NCBI GenBank assembly: GCA_002314775.1
Contig: DCHE01000038.1
Coordinates: 31,690-57,031 of the forward strand
Direction of reading: 5' to 3'
Source: Lachnospiraceae bacterium UBA1760
GTDB lineage: Bacteria; Bacillota; Clostridia; Lachnospirales; Lachnospiraceae
Length of the DNA stretch: 25,342 bases
Part shown: piece by piece, positions 17,122-24,988 of the stretch
Layout of the letters: each line of letters opens with the position of its first letter
How positions within the stretch are numbered: the first letter of the stretch is position 1
Program-made: the position numbers and the translations under genes
The notes under the pieces: generated by a model
Databases searched by the model: none
Told to the model about the DNA's origin: nothing
Seen by the model: only the letters and a program-made list of their open reading frames with translations

Positions 17122-17132
17122 TATATTATAAT
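17122..17132 (+). promoter_or_regulatory. Possible -10 element ahead of panC
   Basis: A consensus TATAAT (17127-17132), overlapping TATATT (17122-17127), sits 65 nt before the panC frame. Candidate -35 sequence TTGAAT (17097-17102) is spaced 19 bp from TATATT and 24 bp from TATAAT, so the match is imperfect. An internal promoter for panC-panD-coaBC is possible but unproven. Confidence 0.3.
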
Positions 17133-17197
17133 GAAAGGAGTAAGTGGTTATTTCTTCATCGATATTTAGATAATTAAGGAGAGTGACTTAATGATAG

Positions 17198-18073
17198 ATG
17201 AAGCAAACCACAGAAAAAGATATGATAAAGGTCGAGGGAACAGTTAAAGCAGTTAGAGAACAGGTAAAGGCATGGAAGAAGGAAGGCCTTTCAGTAGGCT
17301 TCGTTCCAACAATGGGATATTTACATGAGGGACATGAGTCACTCATCAAGAGAGCTGTAAAGGAAAATGACAGAGTAGTAGTTAGTATCTTCGTAAATCC
17401 AATGCAGTTTGGACCAACAGAGGACTTAGCAAGCTACCCAAGAGATTTAGAGGCAGATAAGAAGCTTTGCGATAATGCAGGCGCAAACCTTATCTTCCAC
17501 CCAGAACCAGAGGAGATGTATGACGGTGGTTTCTGCAGCTTCGTAGATATGAATGGACTTACAAATGCACTTTGCGGACTTTCAAGACCAGTTCATTTCA
17601 GAGGTGTATGTACTGTAGTAAACAAGCTTTTCAATATTGTTGCACCTGACAAGGCATACTTTGGAGAGAAGGATGCACAGCAGCTTGCAGTAATAAAGAG
17701 AATGGTTAAGGATCTTAACATGGACATCGAAATTGTTGGATGCCCAATCATAAGAGAAGCAGACGGACTTGCTAAGAGCTCAAGAAATACCTACCTAAAT
17801 GCAGAGGAGAGAACAGCAGGACTTATTCTCTCAAAGTCAATCTTCCTTGGAAAGAAGATGGTTGAGGACGGAGAGAGAGATGCAGCTAAGGTTAAGGCTG
17901 CAATGGTTGATTTGATTAACACAGAGCCAATGGCAAACATTGATTATGTAGAAATCGTAGATGTTAATACAATGAAGAACATTGATGAGATTAAGGGAGA
18001 AATCCTATGTGCAATCGCTGTAGGTATCAACGGTAAGGCCAGATTAATTGATAACTTCATGATGACTGTATAA
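17198..18073 (+). CDS. panC: Pantothenate synthetase (pantoate-beta-alanine ligase)
   Basis: PanC joins pantoate and beta-alanine using ATP, via a pantoyl-adenylate. The nucleotidyltransferase HIGH-like motif is in FVPTMGYLHEGHESL. FVNPMQFGPTEDLASYPRD, VHFRGVCTVVNKLFNI, YFGEKDAQQL and the KMSKS-equivalent DGLAKSSRNTYL follow as expected. Full length is 291 residues from ATG 17198. The start is ambiguous. The only good ribosome binding site (AAGGAGA at 17177-17183) is ideally spaced for ATG 17191, which opens an 18-codon frame in another phase. An internal ATG at 17222 gives a 283-residue protein whose N-terminus matches the usual family length better. I kept 17198 as the longest ATG-initiated frame close to the ribosome binding site. 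Confidence 0.94.
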   Translation: MKQTTEKDMIKVEGTVKAVREQVKAWKKEGLSVGFVPTMGYLHEGHESLIKRAVKENDRVVVSIFVNPMQFGPTEDLASYPRDLEADKKLCDNAGANLIFHPEPEEMYDGGFCSFVDMNGLTNALCGLSRPVHFRGVCTVVNKLFNIVAPDKAYFGEKDAQQLAVIKRMVKDLNMDIEIVGCPIIREADGLAKSSRNTYLNAEERTAGLILSKSIFLGKKMVEDGERDAAKVKAAMVDLINTEPMANIDYVEIVDVNTMKNIDEIKGEILCAIAVGINGKARLIDNFMMTV

Positions 18074-18125
18074 GTTGCGAAGTAGAATTTTTATTCGGAA
18101 ATGAAAACAGCTAGGAGAAATCGAG

Positions 18126-18518
18126 ATGGAAATCACAGTATTAAAGAGTAAAATCCATAGAGCAACAGTGATCGAAGCAAAGCTTGATTATGTTGGAAGT
18201 ATTACAATAGACGAGGCTCTTATGGAAGCATCAGGAATCTACGAGTATGAAAAGGTACAGATAGTGGATGTTAATAATGGTAACAGATTTGAGACCTATG
18301 TAATTGCTGGTGATAAAGGAAGCGGAATGATATGCCTAAACGGAGCGGCAGCAAGAATGGTTTCAACAGGAGACAAGGTAATCATTATGGCATATGCCCA
18401 GATGAAGCCAGAGGAGGTAAAGGAAAATCCACCGAAGGTAGTATTTGTAAATGATGATAACACAATCAGCCGTATCACAAACTATGAGAAGCATGGACTT
18501 CTCAAGGATATGGAGTAA
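18126..18518 (+). CDS. panD: Aspartate 1-decarboxylase proenzyme
   Basis: PanD makes beta-alanine from aspartate with a pyruvoyl group formed by self-cleavage. The cleavage site Gly24-Ser25 is visible in LDYVGSITIDEALMEASG, at the same position as in E. coli. Lys9 and His11 (LKSKIHRATV) and the C-terminal half with GAAARMVSTGDKVIIMAYA are also conserved. At 130 residues the length is typical of the homotetrameric enzyme. TAGGAGA precedes the ATG. It lies 52 nt after panC and 11 nt before coaBC, so it feeds beta-alanine to PanC from the same message. Confidence 0.97.
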   Translation: MEITVLKSKIHRATVIEAKLDYVGSITIDEALMEASGIYEYEKVQIVDVNNGNRFETYVIAGDKGSGMICLNGAAARMVSTGDKVIIMAYAQMKPEEVKENPPKVVFVNDDNTISRITNYEKHGLLKDME

Positions 18519-18529
18519 AGGAGGTAAGT

Positions 18530-19720
18530 ATGCTTACTGGAAAGAAAATTGTACTTGGTGTCTCAGGCGGTATTGCAGCCTATAAGATGGCAAATGTTGC
18601 AAGCATGCTAGTAAAGCTTAATGCAGATGTACATGTAATTATGACTGAGAACGCAGAGAATTTTATAACACCACATACATTTGAGGTATTAACAAAGAAC
18701 AAATGCTACACAGATACATTTGACAGAGATGTTGACGACGCAGTTCATGTTCCACATATCTCACTTGGTACAGGAGCAGACCTTATTCTCATTGCTCCTG
18801 CAACTGCAAACATTATCGGTAAAATCGCAAATGGAATTGCAGACGATATGCTTTCAACCTCAGTGCTTCCTGCAAGATGCCCAGTTCTTCTTGCACCTTC
18901 GATGAATGTTTATATGCTTGAGAATCCGATAGTTCAGGATAATATTGAGAAGCTTAAGCGTTTTGGATATGAGATTATTGAGTCTGATACTGGATATCTT
19001 GCATGCGGATACGAGGGCAAGGGAAAGCTTCCTAAGGAGGAAACACTTGTAAACAGCATCCTTATGGAGGTTGGAATGGAGCATGATCTGGCTGGAAAGA
19101 AGGTGCTTGTTACAGCGGGAGCAACAATGGAGGCCATTGATCCAGTTAGATTTATAACAAACCACTCAACCGGTAAGATGGGATATGCAATCGCAAGGGT
19201 TGCAGCTCTTAGAGGAGCAAGTGTAACACTTGTATCAGGCGCTTCTAAGGTTGAACCACCATTTGGTGTAGAGGTTGTAAATGTCAAGTCTGCAGAGGAT
19301 ATGTATAATGCTGTTATCGAGAGAGCAGGAAATCAGGATATTATTATCAAGGCGGCAGCGGTTGCAGATTATACTCCAAAGGATGTAGCTACGGAGAAGG
19401 TTAAGAAGAAGGATGAGGATATGTCAATTCCTCTTAAGAGAACTAAGGATATCCTTAAAACACTCGGTGAGATAAAGAAGGATGGACAGTTTATCTGTGG
19501 TTTTTCGATGGAGACTGAGAATATGCTTGAGAATTCAAGAGCAAAGCTTGCAAAGAAAAATGCTGATATGATATGTGCAAACAGCCTTAGAAAAGAGGGA
19601 GCTGGATTTGGCACTGACACAAATATTGTCACAATAATTACTAAGGATAATGAGATTGAGCTTCCGATTATGAGTAAGGAGGAGGCTGCTTCAAGGATTC
19701 TTGATGAAATAATTAAGTAA
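18530..19720 (+). CDS. coaBC: Bifunctional phosphopantothenoylcysteine synthetase/decarboxylase
   Basis: CoaBC (396 residues) couples 4'-phosphopantothenate to cysteine with CTP and decarboxylates the product to 4'-phosphopantetheine on the path to coenzyme A. The FMN-binding CoaC domain covers about 1-185: LGVSGGIAAYKMA, VPHISLGTGADLILIAPATA, the PSMNVYM motif (123-129) and Cys159 in LACGYEGKGKL. The CoaB domain follows (about 187-396), with VTAGATMEAIDPVRFITNHSTGKMG and IKAAAVADYTP. A strong AAAGGAGG ribosome binding site precedes the ATG. It ends the pan operon, ahead of a terminator. Pantothenate kinase, CoaD and CoaE are not in the window. Confidence 0.97.
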   Translation: MLTGKKIVLGVSGGIAAYKMANVASMLVKLNADVHVIMTENAENFITPHTFEVLTKNKCYTDTFDRDVDDAVHVPHISLGTGADLILIAPATANIIGKIANGIADDMLSTSVLPARCPVLLAPSMNVYMLENPIVQDNIEKLKRFGYEIIESDTGYLACGYEGKGKLPKEETLVNSILMEVGMEHDLAGKKVLVTAGATMEAIDPVRFITNHSTGKMGYAIARVAALRGASVTLVSGASKVEPPFGVEVVNVKSAEDMYNAVIERAGNQDIIIKAAAVADYTPKDVATEKVKKKDEDMSIPLKRTKDILKTLGEIKKDGQFICGFSMETENMLENSRAKLAKKNADMICANSLRKEGAGFGTDTNIVTIITKDNEIELPIMSKEEAASRILDEIIK

Positions 19721-19773
19721 GTTATAATAAACTTATAAGATAAAATAACTTGAAAAATAAGTATATATGCATT

Positions 19774-19809
19774 AAACTGTTGCTATATGTTGTGTAGCGA
19801 CAGTTTTTT
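19774..19809 (+). terminator. Intrinsic terminator after coaBC
   Basis: A 12-bp stem with one G-U pair (19774-19785 with 19795-19806; right arm TAGCGACAGTTT) and a 9-nt loop runs directly into six T (19804-19809). It lies 53 nt after the coaBC stop and separates the pan/CoA cluster from pyrE. Confidence 0.8.
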
Positions 19810-19864
19810 GCAGTATTCACAACAAAAGTGACAATTTAAAACGTATAAGATAATGGAGGTCGTA

Positions 19865-20539
19865 ATGGAGAGATATAAGGAAGAGTTTATCGAGTTTATG
19901 ATAGACTGTAACGTACTTAAGTTTGGAGACTTTGTTACAAAGAGTGGAAGAAAGACACCGTTTTTTGTTAACACTGGATTTTACAGAACAGGCGGACAGT
20001 TAAAGAAGCTCGGCGAGTACTATGCACAGGCTATTAACGATAAGTTCGGATTTGATTTTGATGTATTATTTGGACCTGCTTATAAGGGAATTCCTCTTAC
20101 AGTAGCAGCAACAACTGCAATCTATGACAAGTTTGGAAAGGACATTAAGTACTGTTCAAACCGTAAAGAGGTTAAGGACCACGGCGATAAGGGAATCCTG
20201 CTTGGAAGCCCAATCGCAGATGGAGATAAGGTTGTAATTATTGAGGATGTAACTACAGCTGGAACTTCAATTCAGGAGACACTTCCAATTCTCAAGGCTC
20301 AGGGCGATGTATCAGTTCTTGGTCTTGTCGTATCTGTTGACAGAATGGAAAGAGGTCAGGGCGAGAAGAGTGCACTTACTGAGATTGAGGAGAACTACGG
20401 CTTAAAGACTACAGCAATAGTTACAATGGCAGAGGTTGTAGAGCATTTATACAATAAGCCATACAACGGAAAGGTAATTATTGACGACACACTTAAGGCT
20501 GCTATAGATGCATACTATGAGCAGTATGGTGTAAAGTAG
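19865..20539 (+). CDS. pyrE: Orotate phosphoribosyltransferase
   Basis: PyrE (224 residues) converts orotate and PRPP to orotidine 5'-phosphate in pyrimidine synthesis. The N-terminal part (VLKFGDFVTKSGRKTPFFVN) and FGPAYKGIPLTVAAT are family-typical. The PRPP-binding loop is VVIIEDVTTAGTS (123-135), preceded by NRKEVKDHGDKG. I chose ATG 19865 because GGAGGT (19855-19860) directly precedes it; the in-frame ATG at 19853 would overlap that ribosome binding site. No other pyrimidine gene is near. It is followed after 16 nt by a small membrane protein gene. I see no PyrR-type attenuator in its short leader. Confidence 0.96.
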   Translation: MERYKEEFIEFMIDCNVLKFGDFVTKSGRKTPFFVNTGFYRTGGQLKKLGEYYAQAINDKFGFDFDVLFGPAYKGIPLTVAATTAIYDKFGKDIKYCSNRKEVKDHGDKGILLGSPIADGDKVVIIEDVTTAGTSIQETLPILKAQGDVSVLGLVVSVDRMERGQGEKSALTEIEENYGLKTTAIVTMAEVVEHLYNKPYNGKVIIDDTLKAAIDAYYEQYGVK

Positions 20540-20555
20540 AAGCTAGGAGGCAGTA

Positions 20556-20708
20556 ATGGGCGAACAGGTTTATAAGGTTATGAAAAGAAATGGTGCATCT
20601 TGCATCGTATTAGGAGTACTTCTTATCGTGTTTGGGATAGCATTCGGAGTACTTAACATATGTGTTGGTGGAAGCTTACTTAGAAACAAAAGAAACATTA
20701 TGTTTTAA
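20556..20708 (+). CDS. Small single-span membrane protein (50 residues), function unknown
   Basis: This short frame has a strong ribosome binding site (AGGAGG, 20545-20550) five bases before its ATG. It encodes 50 residues: a short basic N-terminus (MGEQVYKVMKRNGAS), one hydrophobic helix of about 20 residues (from CIVLGVLLIVFGIAFGVL), a glycine-rich turn and a basic tail (LLRNKRNIMF). It fills the gap between pyrE (16 nt upstream) and the sulfatase gene (21 nt downstream) with gene-like spacing, which supports its being real. I recognise no family. Charge bias on both sides of the helix leaves its orientation open. Confidence 0.72.
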   Translation: MGEQVYKVMKRNGASCIVLGVLLIVFGIAFGVLNICVGGSLLRNKRNIMF

Positions 20709-20729
20709 TAAAGTGGAAGAGGAATAAAC

Positions 20730-22853
20730 ATGAACATAGGAAAAAGTAGTAAAAGAGGTAAGTATAAGAACGTATTTGCAGAGATGGCAATAAGTGCAAC
20801 AAAGCAGATTGAGTTTTGGTTTGCTGCAGTTCTTGTGTATCTGGAGATAGCATTTCACATCATCAGGTTTGACGGAACTAAAAATGTAGGCTACAAGATT
20901 ATTTTTGGTATGCTTGTAGGAGTTATAGTTGGATATCTAGTTGGACTTCTTCCAAGTAAGGCTCAGAAGATTGCAACTTATATCCTGACATTTTTCTTTG
21001 GAGTATATTTTATTGCTCAGATTGTTTACAGTGGTGTATTTAATACCTTCCTTTCAATCTCGGGTACATTTGAGGTACAGGATCAGGCTCTTGACTTTAC
21101 AGATGTAGTGTTCAAGGAGCTTAAGGAAGAATTCTTCTACGTGTTAATTATGCTTGTTCCTGGAATTCTTTTCAGTGTAATTTTAAGAAAATGGGTTTCA
21201 TTTAGAAGACACGCGTTAAAGGGATATCTTGTAAAGCTTGCTGGAGTATTTGTAGTATTTTTATTTGTACTTTTTATTCTTCAGTTTGGCAAGAAGGAGA
21301 TGTATTCTGCATACTCTATGTATAAGAAGTATGAGTCGGTAGATATGTCAGTCGAAAAGCTCGGAGTTATTGAAACCTTCTACCTTGATACTAAGGCAGG
21401 AATCAAGAATGCTGCCGGAGCAGAGGCTGACGAGGCTGAGTTTATTGCAGTTGATACAAAGCCATCAGGTACTACTGGAAAGACAACAGAAAAGGCTGAT
21501 AATAAGACAACAGAAGAAGGTGGCGGAGAGACTGGTACAGATGAGCAGGGCGAGGTTACAACTGAGGAGCAGGTAACCTGGGATACTTCACCTAATGTAT
21601 TTAATCTTGACTTTGATGCACTCGCTGAGAAGGAGTCTAACAAGAATATTAAATCTCTTCATCAGTATGTTGCATCTGCAACACCTACAAACAAGAACAA
21701 ATATACAGGAATGTTTGAGGGCTACAATGTAATCTGGATTACAGCAGAGGGCTTTGACGGATACGTTATTGATAAGGACAGAACACCAACACTTTATAAG
21801 CTTAGCACAGAGGGCTTTAACTTTAAGAACTTCTACAATCCACTCTGGTATGGTTCAACTCTTGGTGGTGAGTATGCTAACTTAGTTGGTCTTGCACCAG
21901 CAAATGGTGGTTACTTAAGTATGAAGAAGGCTGGTAAGAATAAGAATGATATGTATCTTACAATCAGCCAGCAGCTTAAGAGAAAGGGATATACCTGTAA
22001 GGGCTTCCATAACAATGATTACAAGTATTATGGAAGAAATGTATCTCATCCAAATCTTGGTCTCGAGTGGATTGGTAAGGGCTCAGGCTATGAGCCAGAG
22101 CTTAGCAAGTATAACAATGCTCTTTGGCCACAGTCTGATCTTTATATGGAGCAGCAGACATTTTCTCAGTATAGCAGTGAGGAGCACTTCTACACCTATT
22201 ACCTTACTGTATCAGGACATGTATTATACAATTTCTCAGGTAATGCAATGTCAATCAGACATAAGGATTTAGTTCAGAATTTGAATTACTCTGAGACAAC
22301 AAAGGCATACATCGCTTGTCAGCAGGAGCTTGAGCTTATGCTTACACAGCTTATTGTAGATTTAAATAATGCAGGAATTGCTGATAAGACACTTATTGTA
22401 CTTGCAGCAGACCACGTTCCTTATGATAATAAGGAGGTTGTAGATGAGCTTGCAGGACGTACACTCGGTGATGAGATGGAGTGGTACAAGAACACAGCTA
22501 TTATCTGGTCAGCTTCAATGACTGAGCCAGTTGTAGTTGATAAGGTATGTATGAGTCTTGACCTTCTTCCTACAGTATCTAATCTTCTTGGTCTTGAGTA
22601 CGATTCAAGAATGCTTGCTGGTCAGGATATTATGTCTGACAGTGAAGGTCTTGTAATGTTCAACTCAAGAAGCTGGATTACTGACAGATGCAGCTACAAT
22701 GTAAAGACTAAGGAAGTTAAGAGCTTTGGAGAGCCTGTAAGTGATGAATATGTATCACAGATAAAGTCAATTGTTTCAAATAAATTCAATATGTCGAAAT
22801 CTATTTGTGATAATGACTATTACAAGTATGTTCATAAGGCGATTGGAAATTAA
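20730..22853 (+). CDS. LTA synthase-like membrane sulfatase
   Basis: The 707-residue protein has five hydrophobic segments in the first ~190 residues, a Thr/Glu/Gly-rich linker (about 235-285) and an extracytoplasmic sulfatase-fold domain. Active-site features are in order: a metal-ligand candidate Glu340 (WITAEGFDGYV), the nucleophile candidate Thr377 (YGSTLGGEYANLVGL) and Asp561-His562 (LAADHVPY). This is the layout of lipoteichoic acid synthases, which transfer glycerol phosphate from phosphatidylglycerol. Related phosphoglycerol or phosphoethanolamine transferases look alike, so the exact acceptor is uncertain. A GAGGAA ribosome binding site precedes the ATG. No classic glycolipid anchor genes are adjacent; a small membrane protein gene lies immediately upstream. 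Confidence 0.9.
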   Translation: MNIGKSSKRGKYKNVFAEMAISATKQIEFWFAAVLVYLEIAFHIIRFDGTKNVGYKIIFGMLVGVIVGYLVGLLPSKAQKIATYILTFFFGVYFIAQIVYSGVFNTFLSISGTFEVQDQALDFTDVVFKELKEEFFYVLIMLVPGILFSVILRKWVSFRRHALKGYLVKLAGVFVVFLFVLFILQFGKKEMYSAYSMYKKYESVDMSVEKLGVIETFYLDTKAGIKNAAGAEADEAEFIAVDTKPSGTTGKTTEKADNKTTEEGGGETGTDEQGEVTTEEQVTWDTSPNVFNLDFDALAEKESNKNIKSLHQYVASATPTNKNKYTGMFEGYNVIWITAEGFDGYVIDKDRTPTLYKLSTEGFNFKNFYNPLWYGSTLGGEYANLVGLAPANGGYLSMKKAGKNKNDMYLTISQQLKRKGYTCKGFHNNDYKYYGRNVSHPNLGLEWIGKGSGYEPELSKYNNALWPQSDLYMEQQTFSQYSSEEHFYTYYLTVSGHVLYNFSGNAMSIRHKDLVQNLNYSETTKAYIACQQELELMLTQLIVDLNNAGIADKTLIVLAADHVPYDNKEVVDELAGRTLGDEMEWYKNTAIIWSASMTEPVVVDKVCMSLDLLPTVSNLLGLEYDSRMLAGQDIMSDSEGLVMFNSRSWITDRCSYNVKTKEVKSFGEPVSDEYVSQIKSIVSNKFNMSKSICDNDYYKYVHKAIGN

Positions 22854-22860
22854 ATAAAAA

Positions 22861-22892
22861 AAGCCCGGTATAGTGACCGCTATACTGGGCTT
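22861..22892. terminator. Hairpin terminator after the sulfatase gene
   Basis: A 13-bp stem with one G-U pair (22861-22873 with 22880-22892; AAGCCCGGTATAG) encloses a TGACCG loop, 7 nt after the stop codon. The plus-strand exit is only TTAAAAAGTTTTT, whereas the minus-strand exit has a run of seven T. It is therefore likely bidirectional, or stronger on the minus strand. Confidence 0.65.
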
Positions 22893-22915
22893 AAAAAGTT
22901 TTTGAGGAAAATAAT

Positions 22916-23524
22916 ATGGCTGATTATATTAGAACAGTAACAGGAATTATGATAGCTCCGCTTGAGGCAAAGGAAGAGGATATATGTATAGAGGATATCG
23001 CTCATGCCCTTTCGTTTTTGTGTAGGGCTGGTGGACATTATCGTAAGTTTTATTCAGTTGGAGCTCATTCGATAAACTGCTATGATGAAGCAGTGTCAAG
23101 AAATGAAAAAAAGAGAATACAGCTGGCGTGCCTGCTGCATGATGCAACAGAGGCATATATGGCAGATGTGACAAGACCGGTAAAAAAGAACTTTCCTCAG
23201 TATTCAGAGTATGAGGATGAACTGGCGGATAAAATTTTCAGAAAATATCTGGGTAAGCCTCTTGAATCCTATGAGAAGGCTATAGTAAAATCAATAGATG
23301 ATGCAATGCTATTTTATGAATTCTACGAGTTTACCGCGTACAGGTTATCAGATGAAGCACCTTATGTGGCGGCAACTCCAAACTTCTTCCAGGGAGAGCC
23401 AGACATGGTTGAAAGGAATTTCCTTTCAATATTTGAAAGCTTAATCGAGGAGGTTAAGGAGGAAGAAAAAAAAGAAGAGAATGTGCCGAAGCTTAAGTTA
23501 GATACAAGCAGACTGTTTATGTAA
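22916..23524 (+). CDS. HD-domain phosphohydrolase (YfbR-like)
   Basis: A 202-residue protein of the HD superfamily of metal-dependent phosphohydrolases. HYRKFYSVGAHS (His51) provides a metal-ligand candidate, LLHDATEAYMADVTRP contains the His75-Asp76 pair, and a distal Asp lies in SIDDAML. These resemble 5'-deoxynucleotidase YfbR and related uncharacterised HD proteins, so a nucleotide substrate is plausible but unproven. The last ~30 residues are highly charged (a Lys/Glu run) and may be flexible. GAGGAAA precedes the ATG. It lies 24 nt after the sulfatase terminator and 27 nt before the Lrp-type regulator gene. Confidence 0.85.
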   Translation: MADYIRTVTGIMIAPLEAKEEDICIEDIAHALSFLCRAGGHYRKFYSVGAHSINCYDEAVSRNEKKRIQLACLLHDATEAYMADVTRPVKKNFPQYSEYEDELADKIFRKYLGKPLESYEKAIVKSIDDAMLFYEFYEFTAYRLSDEAPYVAATPNFFQGEPDMVERNFLSIFESLIEEVKEEEKKEENVPKLKLDTSRLFM

Positions 23525-23551
23525 TGATTAGAATGATTCAGGGGTGACAAA

Positions 23552-24004
23552 ATGGATAATATTGATATGAAGATACTGAGATGTCTAAAGAAAAATGCAC
23601 GACTTGCAGCGTCTGCAATTAGTGAAGAGATTAATCTTTCGGTATCTGCAGTGATTGAAAGGATAAAAAAACTTGAGAATTCAGGCCTTATTAAAGGCTA
23701 TACCATAGATATAGACCAGAAGGTTTTGGGCAATACTATGGAGGCACTGATGGAGGTAAGCTTAAAGCATCCAGACTATTATGAGGACTTTGTCAAGCTT
23801 GTGGGAAGCAACAATTCCATAGCTGCCTGCTATTATCAGACAGGACACTTTGATTTTGTCCTGAGAATAATAACTGATAGTACGGAGGGACTTGATAATG
23901 TTTATAAGGTTGTAAAGGGCTTTGAAGGAGTTGCCAGCACGGAAACACACATTGTTCTTAAGACAGTGAAGGAGGACAGTGCGCTTCTGCCTTATGTTGA
24001 CTAA
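23552..24004 (+). CDS. Lrp/AsnC family transcriptional regulator
   Basis: A 150-residue regulator with an N-terminal winged helix-turn-helix (DMKILRCLKKNARLAASAIS through SVSAVIERIKKLENSGLIKG) and a C-terminal ligand-binding RAM/AsnC domain (about 65-145). The length is standard for the feast/famine family, which binds DNA as multimers and often responds to amino acids. The AGGGGTG ribosome binding site supports the ATG. The target and effector are unknown. Neighbouring genes (an HD hydrolase and a patatin-like protein) give no clear hint, and no amino-acid transporter is adjacent. Confidence 0.93.
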   Translation: MDNIDMKILRCLKKNARLAASAISEEINLSVSAVIERIKKLENSGLIKGYTIDIDQKVLGNTMEALMEVSLKHPDYYEDFVKLVGSNNSIAACYYQTGHFDFVLRIITDSTEGLDNVYKVVKGFEGVASTETHIVLKTVKEDSALLPYVD

Positions 24005-24100
24005 GAAGATAACTAAAGATAGATGGACTGGCAGAGATTAGGAAAATTCGTAGCTTAAGTATAAGCATAGAGCTTATGTCATAGAATGGGAGTGATTTTG

Positions 24101-24973
24101 ATGATAAATATTCCAGATAGAAAAGAAAAAGTTGGACTTGTGCTTGAGGGCGGTGGTATGAGAGGAATATACACTGCAGGTGTTTTGGATGAGTTTATGA
24201 AAAACAACATTGCAGCTGATGGTGTAGTAGGAGTATCAGCGGGCTCGATTCATGGCACATCATATATATCAGAGCAGTTCGGTCGTAGCATAAGATATTA
24301 TATGAAGTATAGAAATGACAAGAGATTTATGAGCGCATATTCACTCATTACAACAGGAGATATTTGCGGAAAGGAATTCTGCTATGAGACAATTCCAAAT
24401 GAGCTTGATAAATTTGACTATGCTGCATTTAAGGAAAATGCTGCGAGAATTCCAATATATGCAACAGTGACAAGCTTAGAGACAGGTGAGGCTGAATATC
24501 TTAGACTCTTTGATCTTAAGGAGGATATGGATAAATTGAGAGCTTCGGCATCAATGCCACTTGTTTCGAACACTGTAATGATAAATGATAAGGGATACCT
24601 AGACGGCGGTTCTGCGGACAGTATTCCTATTATGTTTATGAGAAAAAAAGGCTATAAAAAGAATATAATTGTTCTTACACAGCCGGAGGGCTATGAGAAG
24701 AAGCCTGACAAAACCATGCCTCTTATGAAAAGAAGATACAAGGATTATCCTGAGTATCTTGAAACCTGTGAAAACAGATATATTATGTACAACAAAACGC
24801 TGAGATATATTGAATATCTTGAAAAAAAAGGCGAGGTACTGGTAATTAAGCCAAGCAGAGACCTGCATGTAAAGCGAACTGAGAAAAATATAGATAATAT
24901 TAAGAGACTTTACAAGCTTGGCAGATACGACGCAAGAAATATTATGGAGAGTCTTAAAGACTTTATCAAGTGA
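24101..24973 (+). CDS. Patatin-like phospholipase family protein
   Basis: A 290-residue cytoplasmic-looking protein with the patatin acyl-hydrolase layout: an oxyanion glycine loop LEGGGMRGIYTAGVL, nucleophile Ser46 in GVSAGS (GxSxG) and the dyad Asp168 in YLDGGSADSIP. Bacterial relatives without a signal peptide are widespread and mostly uncharacterised; lipid or acyl-ester hydrolysis is the expected activity. I chose ATG 24101 because GGGAGTG (24088-24094) is correctly placed for it. The upstream in-frame ATG at 24086 would include that site. The gene is followed after 15 nt by birA. Confidence 0.9.
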   Translation: MINIPDRKEKVGLVLEGGGMRGIYTAGVLDEFMKNNIAADGVVGVSAGSIHGTSYISEQFGRSIRYYMKYRNDKRFMSAYSLITTGDICGKEFCYETIPNELDKFDYAAFKENAARIPIYATVTSLETGEAEYLRLFDLKEDMDKLRASASMPLVSNTVMINDKGYLDGGSADSIPIMFMRKKGYKKNIIVLTQPEGYEKKPDKTMPLMKRRYKDYPEYLETCENRYIMYNKTLRYIEYLEKKGEVLVIKPSRDLHVKRTEKNIDNIKRLYKLGRYDARNIMESLKDFIK

Positions 24974-24988
24974 TTTAGAGGAATAACA

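Noticed and set aside
24051..24077. Short alternating GCTTA/TAAGC/GCTTA segments before the patatin gene
   Set aside because: Only 5-6 bp pairings in AT-rich DNA; easily due to chance.
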